From Cocos nucifera (Eukaryota > Streptophyta > Magnoliopsida > Arecales > Arecaceae), in the NCBI GenBank assembly GCA_006176705.1, contig QRFJ01000057.1, positions 525,712 to 589,711 of the forward strand: a DNA stretch of 64,000 nucleotides, given 5' to 3'. This document shows, in pieces, positions 27,101-39,606 of this stretch (positions within the stretch are counted from its first letter, which is position 1; each line of letters opens with the position of its first letter). The notes below the pieces were generated by a model. That model was not told the origin of the DNA, searched no databases, and saw nothing but the letters and a program-made list of their open reading frames with translations. Position numbers and translations under genes: made by a program.

Positions 27101-30100
27101 AACTCCGCTGGAGCTGGTGCGGGGCTGATCTTGGTCAGCCCCGAGTGAGTCATCGCCGAGTACGCACTACGCTTCGAGTTCTCCGTGACTAACAATGAGA
27201 CCGAATATGAAGCGCTGATCGTCGGATTAAAGATAGCAAGAAAATTAAAAGTAGATCAGCTTCAAGTCTACAGCGATTCTCAGCTGGTGGTCGGCCAAGT
27301 TAACGGCAGCTACGAAGTGCGGGAGGAAAGCATGGTGGGGTACCTTGGGAAAGTGAGAAATTTGACTTTGGCCTTCGACAGTTTCGGCATTCTACATATT
27401 CTGAGGGCGGAAAATGCAAGAGCCGATCTTCTCTCCAGTTGGCCACTTCAGCCCCGACCAAATTGCCCAAAGAAGTATTTTTGGAGACTTTGAAGTGCCC
27501 AACCACAGAAGAATCTCAAGCCGTCCTGTAGACGGAGTTCGAACCAAGCTGGATCGACCAATTGGTCACCTACCTCAAGGAGGGGATCCTTCCTCACGAC
27601 CCGAAAGAAGCTCGAAAGCTCAGGAATCAAGCCTCCCGCTACGTTCTATATGAAAGCAGGTTGTACAAAAAGTCATACTCCCTCCCGCTGTTGAGATGTC
27701 TCCGACCTTCAGAGGCTGACCTCGCACTGTGGGAGGTCCACGAAGGACTCTGCGGAAGTCACGCAGGAGCCAGGTCCCTATCGCAAAAACTGCTTTGGTA
27801 GGGGTACTACTGGCCGACCTTGTTTCACGATTCCGTCGAGTATGTGAAGAAGTGCGACCGCTGTCAGAAGAACGCCAGTGTACAAAGGCAGCCGGCATCC
27901 GAGCTCACCTCGCTAAGCATGCCTTGGCCATTTGCGCAGTGGGGAATGGACATACTCGACTCCTTCCCGACGGCGTTCGGACAGCGGAAGTTCCTCCTGA
28001 TCGTGATCAACTATTTCACCAAATGGATCGAAGCCAAACCATTAGCGAAGATTACCGAGGCCAAGGTGCAAGACTTCATCTGGAAGTCATTAGTCTGCCG
28101 GTTCGATCTGCTCCGAACCCTTACAATCGACAATGGACGACAGTTCATTGGGACGAGATTCGCCGAGTTCTGCGAAAGACTAAACATCTCCCATCGCTTC
28201 ACATCGGTGGCTCACCCGCAAGCCAACGAGGAAGCTGAGGTGACCAATCGGACCCTGCTGCAAGGCATCAAAACAAGGCTCGACAGGGCAAAAGGGGCTT
28301 GGGTGGACGAACTCTACCACGTCCTCTGGGCATACCGAACTACACAAAGGATGCCGACCGAGGAAACACCCTTCGCTTTAGCCTTCAACACGGAGACAGT
28401 TATCCCGATCGAGCTTAAGCTCCCATCTGCACGAATCGTGGGCTTTAACGAGCAGCACAACCCCCAGGACCTCAAAGTCAACCTCAACCTGCTGAAAGAA
28501 AAAAGGGAGGAAGCCCGCATCAGGATGGCAGCCTACAGGCGGAAGGTGGCTCGGTACTACAACTCCAGAGTTAGAAACAAGATGTTTAGAGTGGAGGACT
28601 TAGTGCTCCGGCAAGTCGCTGTCTCTCAGCCTCAGAGTCAAGAAAAGCTCGCCCCTAATTGGAAAGGCCCGTATGAAGTGGTGGAGATCATCCGGCCCGG
28701 TACTTATCGCCTGAAGAAGCTCGGAGGGATGATACTTTCACGACCTTGGAACTCAGAAAATCTGAGGATGTATTACCAGTAATCTCCCTTCAATAAAGCT
28801 GCTTCATTTCCGCATCGTTATTCCTTGGTGCAAAAACTACGTGGTGACAAGGAAGAAGCAGTCAATGGTGGTCATGTTAGGAGCGGGAAAAACTCGTCCC
28901 AACATGAACCGATCAAGACAACCTCAGTCAGAGATAAGATCTCTTCCAAGCAATCGAGACAAGCTCAGCTAAAGATAAGATCTCTTCCGAGCGACCGAGT
29001 CAACCTCGGTTAGAGATAAGATCTCTTTTGAGCGACCGAGTCAATCTCGGCTAGAGATAAAATATCTTCCAAGCGACCGTAGACAACCTCAGCTAGAGAT
29101 AAGATCTCTTCCGAGCGATCGAGTCAATCTCGACTAGAGATAAGATCTCCCCCGAGGGTTTGGAACAACTTGGCTGCAGGAGATAAGATCTCCTCCGAGG
29201 CAACCTCGACTATAGGAGATAAGATCTCCTCCGAGGGTCCGAGCCAACTTTGATAATAGGAGATAAGATCTCCCCAGAGGCGCTGAAGATCTCCCCGATC
29301 CTTCCGTCTAAGATCTCCTCTGAACCTCGACTGCAGGAGATAAGATCTCCTCATTCCGTCAACCTCGCTAGATAGCAAGATGTAGGACCTCCCCCGATCT
29401 CCCTCGACGTCGCATCAACCTCGACTGCAAGGAGGATAAGATCTCCCCCGAGCTGGGCTGCGAGGAGATAGATCTCCCCGAGCGCCCCCATCAACCCAAT
29501 GCAGGGAGATAAGATCTCCTCTGAGGCAACTCGACTGCAGGAGATAAGATCTCCCCGAGGCCAACCTCGACTGCAGGAGATAAGATCTCTCCCGAGGCCA
29601 ACCTCGGCCGACCTAGGAGATAAGATCTCCCCGCCCGAGCCTCAACGGCACAAGGAGATAAATCTCCTCGAGGCAACCTCGGCTGCAGGAGATAAGATCT
29701 CCCCTGAGGCAACCTCGACTGCAGGAGAGATAAGATCTCCCCGAGCAACCTCGCTGCAGAGATAAGATCTCCCCCCCGAGAGATAAGATCTTCAACCTCG
29801 GCTGCAGGAGATAAGATCTAAGATCTCCCCCGAGGCAACCTCGACTGCAAGAGATAAGATCTCCGAGCGCCTGCATCAACCTCGGACTGCAGGAGATAAG
29901 ATCTCCTCCGAGGCAGCAACCTCGGCTGAAGGAGATAAGATCTCCTCCGAAGCGACCGCTTCGACTGCAGGAGATAAGATCTCCCCCGAGCGTCTGGGCC
30001 AACCTCGATTGCAGGAGATGAGATCTCCTGGAGCCTCGGCTGCTGGACAATATCGCCCCGAGGAGATCAACCTCCGACCTCGATCGCAGAGGAGACAAGA

Positions 30101-33100
30101 TCTACTTCAATCTTGGCTGGAAGGATATCTCCCTCGAGCTTCAATCCGAATTAGCACAGAGCCCAGAGGAGAACTTCGACAGTCGCCTTCTCTGCACTCC
30201 CTTCTTTCGAGTTTCGAACTTCGGAAAGTGGGGAGACTATTGTTGGGGATAAACCCCGCTCCTGCCGAAGTCCAGTTTGATGCTCAGCCTAATGCAACCG
30301 ATAGCCACGGACGAGCCCCAACAGTCGGATCTTAGCCAAACTTCTTCGACCGGCCGAACTCCTTCGGACTCCCAGCGGCCGGGTCTTAACCGAACTCCTT
30401 CAGTCGGCCAAACTCCTCGGCGACTGAGCTTCAGTCAGACTCCCGCGAGAGCCCGAACTTCCTCCAAGCTTCCCCTTCGACCGGACTTCTTCAGGAGTCG
30501 AACTCCTTCCAGGCTCCCCCTTCGGCCAAACTCCTCAACGGTTGCGCCCCGGCCGAACTCTTCAACGGCCGAGCCCTAGTCGGACTCTCATAAGAGTCGA
30601 ACTCCTTCCGAGCCTCCCCTTTGGCCGAACCCCTCCAGGAGTCTGAACCCCTTTGGAATGGGTATATGCCCAAGTCCACCAACCTACGCCTGCTTCCTCG
30701 AGCTACGGCTGTTGGACCTCGGCGATATGGCCACCACTACCAGTCTGGCAGCACCTCTCCCTCTGTAACAAGCTCCTGCGGCCCGCAACCGGACGACATG
30801 ACCACCACTATTGACGACACCACTCTCTCCGTAACCAGCCTCATGCGACCCACGACCCACCAGTATGACTGTCACTGTCCGCCTGACGACGCCTTCCTCT
30901 CCGTACCGAATTCCATGTGCCTCCGACAGTCCGCTATCAGGCGGTATGGCCGTCACCATCAATCAAGCTCCGCCTATAAAGAGGACCCTCAGATACGCTA
31001 AGCTCTCCTCTTCTTCTCAAAACTCTACCGAACTCACGCCTGAGCACTCCATTCCTGTTGGCCAAGAGCTGACTTGATCGTCGGAGAATCCTGCCGGAGC
31101 CACCCCCTACCAGCTCCGAACGGGACTTTATTTTGCAGGTCTCCGGCGGCAATCTCGTCGGCCTCTACTCCAGCTGATTTCGACGACGACCGGTTTCTGC
31201 ACCAACAAGAAGCATTACAGAAAATGTGTATTTTTGTTTGAACATGTATGAAAAAAGAAAATAAAATATATTTAGTTTGAACTTTTGAGATAAAACATGG
31301 GAACGAAGAATAACAAAGAGCAAAGAACAACTTCCTAGGCAAGTAAATAACTACCATCATTTCAATAGCTAGTGATGCATCTGTAACAAATTTATATAAT
31401 TAACATCATATGCATGAAATATATCATAGATCCAAACATTTATTTCTATTTTATATAGCATATTTTTATGACACAACATACCCAGAGACCAAGCGAACAA
31501 CCACCATGTAATAGTTCTTCATGAAACAGGATTGTGCACTTAGTTCCCACTGCAGAAAGCAGTTTCTGATTAGAACATGATCTATGATCAAAATAAGGAG
31601 TATAATGTGTTCAACTCTAAGATAATTATACGGGTACACCTTACTTATTAATACCAGTATGATTTATCTATCTTTTGCAGTTAAAAACAAAAGGTTAAAT
31701 CTGAAAGTTGTAAAATCTCTGATGTTGCCCCTTGTGAGGCATGAAGAAATTAATGTCACTGCAGGACCGTTGCAGATATTAATTATGTATGACTAGGAAA
31801 AGAAAAGGCAGGAAGAGAACTAGCCTCTACAATTTTGCCTACCTTATTGCATCCATGTAGCACAGATATAGATCAACATATCACCGTTGTAACACAGAGT
31901 GTACAAACTAGTTTTCAAAGAGGTGTATGAATAGAAAGTCTTGACTGTTGGACCATCCATCCTTCTTCATATTGCATGTAGTACTTAGCAGTCTTAAGCT
32001 ATTATGATATCTTTTTAATGCTAAAATTGTTTAAATTCTTGTCTAAAATCTCATATTGGCAGTTTTCACTTTATTTAGTAAACTTTGAGTTCAGGTCAGT
32101 ATGAATTATTGGGGACATAATATTTGCCTATAGGAATCAAAGTTGTATCACAAACTCCTCATATAAGTTGTTTAAAATTATCTGCGATTGAAAAGCATAC
32201 CTAGAGTACATTAATTTGCACATGTCCATGCCAAAATTTGACACAGAATATGATCGTCAATTCTACTTGGAACTGATTAATGATAATTGGTACTTCCTGC
32301 TTTTATCAAATCACATCCAAGTCTTTGAAAAGCCTCAGATATCCAACTAAGATAGTTCCAATCTTGGCAAGGAATTTATTGCATCAAAAGTCCATGTTCA
32401 TTGATATGCTGGTTTCAACCGGTTCCAACCTCCAACCAAGATCACTAGATATATGATGCAAATAGCATAATTTCTTGAAAAATCTCCAGCATTACCATAA
32501 AACACAATGAAGCAATGCTTTATGAACATCTATCATCACAATTAACGTTATGATGTATGATATCAACAGCAGCATGTAAGATTTTGGGTCGTGGAGGTAA
32601 AACAGCATCCTGCATCACTTGTTATATATTTATTATGTAGTCATGTATCATATTTGATACTATAAGATAAAGAGTGAAACCATCTTACCAAGGACCAAAT
32701 AAATGCTGCCATCTCAAAAGCATTCTGAAAGAAATAAAAAATATATCAGACTACGTTGGGAACAAAGTCACGTGAATTAGCAATTCTGTGAAGAAATATT
32801 AGCATCACCTGAAAGGATATGAACTGTATCAACCACAAAAGGAGTTCTGGTTTTCCAAACCAAAAAAGATCATCACGCGGCTTCAGTTGTGTACCAACAA
32901 ATGGACCAGTTGCCTCAACAACCTCCAGAGCTAATTGCGCAACAACATGTTGAAGCTTGGTGCCCACCAGCATGACCACCTTTCATACATGTTGAGAAAA
33001 GCATTACATGGAAAAAGATATCATGCTTTTGGGGGATAACAGATGAGAGGAAAAAAACATTTTAAATGGAAGCACAAAATGCTTACCATGGCAGGAACAA

Positions 33101-36100
33101 AAGACAACCAGAAGTAGATATTTATTCCTACAATATTAAAAAGGAAACGAGCGATTGTAAAACATACTGGCCCTTCAACCAATAAGATTTTTCTTCTTTT
33201 TCATGAATTACTAAACTTACCATGAATATTTACAAAAATGCACAATATTGCATACACCCAAAGGGGCCAGCTGCAACATCGATGAAAACCAATTAAGTCA
33301 GTAGACACATGAAAAATAAGTAAAATTTTATTAAATTCATTTGCAATAGATATTTTCTGATAGTAGAAATACATAAATGGTTGTCATAATAAATATAAAT
33401 CCAAGAAACCAGCCTTAAAATAATGTGTAAACAAAGGGTATGAAAGGTGAAAATTTGAAAAATGATATTACGTGCCATTCATTTAGCCCCATAACAGCTG
33501 GTGGAATTTTGCTTGCCAACTTTGAATGCAAAGAAAAAGTAGGTTAGGGAATTTAGTTTTGGTAAAGAGTGTAAAACAAAGAAAGAAAGAGCAAAGATGG
33601 GTGAACAAAAGTAGTGCAGAAGAATATATAAACACTTGTTCCATGATGCCATGGCCTTGTCATACTGCTAAATAACATAATAACATTCTTTCTTGCAAAA
33701 CTGCATTGATGTGGTAAGGCCATATTAATGCCTCTTTACTCGAAGAGACAATTTTTTCCTTTATAAGACTGATATTTGTTTGCAAAATGGTCAGAATGTA
33801 GATCAAAGTGTATAATTTAATGATAAATCAGCCTAAACATTGGCAAATAGAAATTTCCTCATTCGTGAACCTAACAAAAGCTTGACTGGGAGAGAGAAAT
33901 ATCAACTGAAACTTGATGGACATGTCACAGATGGCTTGTTGACTAGCTGATGCATAAGTATTATCAATTGTAATGCTAAAATCCCCTATATTATAGGGCA
34001 TTCATACATTCTGCTTTTACTCTAGATGTCAGCATTTAATTCTGCCAAACATGAAACAAGTAAATCAACAAACAAGTATGTTAAAAGAATGCACATGGCA
34101 AAAATATGATGAAGCTACCCAGTAGAAGCAGGACCTAGCCTTGGAGAAGCTTCCTAGCAGCAACAGGACCTAAACTTTCCAAGCAAATACATCAATTCTA
34201 GACATGCATGTACCTGATGCCAACACTCCGATGAAACTCATCTTCCATGCTCCGCACCATGTATTTATGGAAATCATAAGAAGGTGGCAATTTGTGATTC
34301 TGAAAACAAAGGCATCGCTCAACTGATAGTGATAAATAAGCACTAAAGAGCTTGAAAACAATTTTTCATTATAGCAATGAAACCCATACTACAGTAGAGA
34401 GGTGATGTCTAGCAACCCTAGCCATGCAAAAAATCAACATCACTCGCATAAGTACGGTAGGACAAGAGGTTGTTTTCAGTTTTAACTGCTGCTTTTAAAG
34501 AATTATGAAATTGAAATAATACAGCCCGCATTGTTTGCAGTAGAAATTTGCACAGTATGTGAAAAAATGCACATACATATAGACTTGCATTAAAAATATA
34601 TAGGAATGTGCGGACTAGAATTGATCCATGTGGTTCCCATTGCTTTTCAAGAGTCAGGACTAAGTGACATCATAATCTATGCTACCCAAACACTTTGATT
34701 TAGCCTAAGGCACCTGCATCTGCCAGTTAAACATGGACATTGGTAGGACAATTGGACAGAGTTTCATAAGACTAAATATTCAGACACTGAAAGGATTCAA
34801 CATCTAGAGTTTTAGACACATACCCACACCCGCATACAAAACTGAGTCCACATAACATAGATCACAATATCCATTTTACACAAAATGGAGGGAAAAAAAC
34901 TTTGAACAGACCAGAATAAGCTGTGATGTGATTTTTTTGGGGTTGTTTGTGATGTGATTTGTTACAGTTGTCGTTTAGTTCCTTATTCTCTTCTATGAAC
35001 TCCTGCCACCATTAAATGTTCAAGAGAAAGAGCAGAAAGTTCTAAAAGTTCTTATTAAGCCATGGCAAGCTCAAAGTATAGCAAACTCAAAAGATTTAGA
35101 CACAGGCTAATGAATCACCATCCTCTTGTACTTCTGGCTTCACCATTTCAAACATTTCATAAAATGAGAATCTTGATAACCCAATGTCAAACACACTGTA
35201 CTTCAATACTCTTATCATTTGGAAACCCAGTGAAAAAATTTATTTTGCAAGAATAAGAAATTAGGAGCATCATGATATCTAGTTCAACTAGCACTTAGCA
35301 ATATCCAAATGAGAGCAAATTCTCTTCTCCTTCAACATTAAGAACATCCCTTTCAGCACCAAGTCAAGTTCAAGTTATAAATCCATGTAGTTGAAATAAA
35401 GACACCAGTCATATAGAAAGCCAATATGTTAGCTTCAATTTCGAAATGTCCACTTTAAGCAGGAAAGTACAACCTTTGAAGCTGAAAAATCAGCCCTAGA
35501 AATTAAGTTGGTTCAAACTGGTTTCCAGACATCAAAATGTGGCCCCAAAATCTCATGGCAGGATTAAGCCATGGTAAAAGATTCAATAACATAAAGCAAA
35601 ATCTAAAGCAATTCCTATTCAGGCTGCAATACGTAATATGTCAATCAACGGGGCAAAAATAAACTGCACATATCTGACATTGCGAGGCACCAATTACACT
35701 TATATATGTACAGTTCACACTTGATTCTTAAGCATGCACAGAAGACAGTTTTCAATGAAAATTATAAACAATCATTTAGCAAAGGCTTCTTTGTGTCTAT
35801 TGTCCAAATGATATGGATATAACATAATTATATCATAGTACGCACGGAATTTAAGTCCTTTAAACTTTCTCTAAATTAAATGAAAGAAAAGGGAGAGGCT
35901 ACTAACATACTGGTAAGCCCTACAAAATAGATATGCAGATCAACAGTTTTATTAACGAAAATATATTAGGAAATGAAAAGAATAGTTGAGTGCATAATGT
36001 CAGAGAAAGTTAAATACTTACACTGATGAAACCCAAACGTAATGCCATGTAATCTGACTTAGCTAACGAGCCCTTAAATTGCCTCATGAAACAAAGCTAC

Positions 36101-39100
36101 AAGCATTATAATGATTCAAAGTCAGCAACATGTTAATATTGAATGACAGTAAGCTAAGCTTTAAAACAAAGACAAGACTCGAAGTAACTAAATATCCTCA
36201 TAATGAGTGACTAGAACAGGCAGAGCAGTCCCTATCTATTGTAAAGCCAGAGCACTGGTAGCAGAGAAGCCCATCTATTTTTTCCAATTACCCAACATAT
36301 ATTGTGGACATATATTATTTCATGGAATGACCAGAAGAACTAATAAACAATGGGCACTCGGATCAATATGTTGCGGTGCACCTCAAAGATCATTCATTGG
36401 ATTTGATCCATGATATGAGTGTGTGCTCTTCTAAAATCCAAATTACATTACAATCGGTCCAAATTTTTCCTTCAAATTCTGTCTTCTCATATTCATTCCC
36501 TTCAGGGAATGCATGTTCTTGGATTCATGATTTATCCAGCAATTTCTGGAGAAAACAGATTCTTATCCAATATGCATATTCCTGATCTTTTTAATATTGA
36601 CACATAGCATTATTGGCCTTAATAGCTAAATTATCATGTATTATTATCTTCACCACATATTATTTAATTAAAGTTCCTGATAAACAAATAATCATTAATA
36701 TATATAGACCTTATGGAATCTACCTTTATCCTATTAGAAAATGTATTATTCATGCAACTCCGTTACTTTCCAGAAACCTTTTGAGCATTTTATCTCTAAT
36801 CTTTAAAATTCTTTATTTCCAAAAAACAGTTGGTGAACATGAAAATTTGATGTCATAATCATTCTTAAGATAATATCTATATGATTTTTCAAAAAGAATA
36901 TAAAATTTTGTATTTGTTTTGCAAAAGCCGTCTTTACAGGTATAGGTTCACATAGCATGATGGAACATGCCAAGTGAACCCCAAAGTCCTGGGAGAAAAC
37001 CTGAACACTTGTATAAGCCCATGATTGCCAGATATTGCATCAGACCTTTAATCATTCAACATATGACCTAAATCAGGCATTATATGTGCTGCCAATAAAC
37101 TTTAACCTAGAACCAAAAAACATTTCATTTCAGAATCACCAAAGGATATGGAAATTCAATATCCAAAATATGAGTACATAAAATACTTTAGAAATATAGT
37201 TAGTTAGTTGCATTTCAAATATTAATGCAAAAGTTTGTTGCCTACCTCAAATTTCAGGTTGAAATAGTAATTCTCTATAAAATAAATCAATTTGATTTTT
37301 TGAGCAAAACCTGAACAATATTTCAAAACAAAATTGAAATCTCACCATCCAAATAAGAAACTTGTTCTTGCTCCATGGATGAGATGTACGCTGAAAAACA
37401 AAACTGGACTGCTTCTTCATCATTTTATCCCTCCTCACTGCAGATTACAAATGAAAACATCAAGTTCTATAACAAAATAATCATACAACAATTTAAGTTT
37501 GCATCTAACATAAAGGTACACCTCGAAGGACCGAAATAGTAAAAAAGGTTTAAACTTTTTTTATAAAACATGTAATGAAAGAAAGACTGCATCATAATTG
37601 TTCATTATAATTGTTATTTAATGGTTGAAGGATTGGAAATCATAGAAAAAAAGGGTATCGTATGAAAATATATCACAAAATTTCTATTGAAAATTTAATA
37701 TGGTGTCTATCCAAAACATTATTCCTTTTCTAAGAACTAACAGAGCCTATTGGCAAAATACCAAATAATAATAAGAATAATAATAGAGGAAAACAAAAAA
37801 AATAGACAAGACATTAAGCAAAAGTCCTTTTATTTTTATCTTTTTTTAAAAAGAAAGATGAATCAAAAACTTAATTTGACATATCATTAACACATAGACC
37901 ACAGGTTCACATAAAGGCATTCCAGTATCTATATATTTTCACTATATGACATAAACTTTATTAGACCATTGATAAAACAAACCCAGATTCAATAGTCTAG
38001 CCTCTATGCTCCCACACTCACCTATCCACCTATCTTGCACTACTTTAATCTTATTTAACAAGGAAAAAAAGAGAGGCCTAACCCAAGATTTGCTTTTTCC
38101 GTATCCCTGCCTATGAGGACCTATGCAGATGTGTATTTAGTCCTACATTAGTTATTTGCTGGAAGATCTTGGATACTTATACAGGATCAAGAAATCCAAA
38201 TAATACCTTCCGGTTAGTCTTTTTTGGGTGAAGTCTTGTGTTCTTGCAAATGGTATCAAAGTGGACCCAGCCCATAACTCAAGTGGACTAGAGGATACTA
38301 CAGCATGGGTTCATTAGGCTAACCACGGCTTGGTTGTGATGTTTATGAATGGATATATGAATTTGGACTTTTAGCCTCAAGGACCCACGGGATTAAACAA
38401 GGGAAAATATGTGAGGACCTATGCAGACGTATATTTAGTCCCACATTGCTTATTCGCTGGAAAGATCTTGAATACTCAAAGAATCCAAATAATATCTTCT
38501 GACTGATCCTGGGTTGTTACACCGCCACCAACATTATCATAGAAAAACTCAAGCAGATGCCAAAACTGCCATGAGTAGGGAAGACTCCAAATGATGCAAA
38601 AAGTTAACAAGATATGGAAGTCTATGAGATTAGTTCCACCAAATAACACGGCGCAATAGACTTGCATAGAGTATTTCTGCATGAAAATCAAGTCCTTATA
38701 ACTCAAAAAAGTTTGCCATCTTAATGACCAAAAATAACAGTACAAAGAGAATGCACTCCTTTCTTACATCAGAGAGTCTAACCTTGCAAATCCTCAGTAG
38801 ATGGTGGGTGCGCTTGGTTTTCCCATTTCCTCCAGCTGTAGATCTGTTAAGGGAAAAAAAAAAACAAGAAGAAGTAATATGATATGGAACATATATGTCA
38901 TATCCGTAGGTGAATGAAGAACCCATACCTTGATCATAGACATAACAACCGTGACGAAGCTGTACAACACGTGGGTGATCCCAAGAATAAAAACGAAGCG
39001 GTGGAGCTGCTCAAGCCCTTCGAAGGACACAAATGGCTCATGATCCTGAAGCCACAGAGCATCAACACCAAGATGCAAAGAAATCCAGCAGCACAACAAC

Positions 39101-39574
39101 CGACATTACTAATCCCTCCTCACCTCAGCACAATGATGAGGAGCCGCCTCGAGAAGCCTTCTCACAACCTTCGTCCGATTCGAAGGAACCGGATCAGAAC
39201 CCTCGGCCAGTTCCTGGAAGTCGCTCTCCGTGCAGGTATAGAATCGGCTGTTGAAAAGAGACGAAGGAACACATATATCGGAGATCCACCTAGCCGTTTG
39301 GCTCAGCATCAGCGATATCAGGCCCAGCAACATCAACTCTTCGATTTTTGTTTTTTTGTCCAAAGGCAAAGAGACCAACACCTAAGGATCAGTAAACAAA
39401 ACAAAAAAAAAAAAAAAAAACTAGAAGTCAAGAACTCCAAGGAAGGACAGAAACCTTCACGAATCTTCTCGAGAGCAGCGAGCATCGCCTTCCTCTTTGT
39501 CTTCTTCAACCACTGCGTTCGGGAGATGACAATAAATCATGAAACAGAGCACGAGTCGGAGGGTCAGGGGGGGG

Positions 39575-39606
<32 letters not shown>

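Larger units (their letters stand above)
25028..31207 (+). mobile_element. Ty3/gypsy LTR retrotransposon (Tat-lineage-like) in an MLO intron
   Basis: Both LTRs begin TGTTGGGGATAAA, and the right LTR ends CACCAACA. The 5-bp target duplication AGAAG is intact at 25023-25027 and 31208-31212, so this is a single complete insertion. The order is left LTR, assembly gap, RNase H, integrase, tandem array, polypurine tract (about 30225-30240) and right LTR. Integrase after RNase H places it in Ty3/gypsy. The extra RNase H type (HVDGSS, NETEYEALIVGL, VYSDSQLVVGQV) and a repeat array between pol and the 3' LTR are features known from the Tat lineage. Its coding strand is plus, antisense to MLO. Pol is broken by stops and a frameshift, so this copy is not autonomous. 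Confidence 0.93.

Noticed and set aside
25803..27195. ORFs of 349-449 codons across the gap
   Set aside because: Most of their length is N; only the flanking parts are real, and only one frame has RNase H.
28825..30098. Several ORFs in the tandem array, with repeats such as RSYLLQSR or GDKISS
   Set aside because: They arise from the periodic noncoding repeat and exist on both strands.
28932..30110. CRISPR-like array
   Set aside because: Plant nuclear DNA, no unique spacers, variable repeat length, and inside a retrotransposon.
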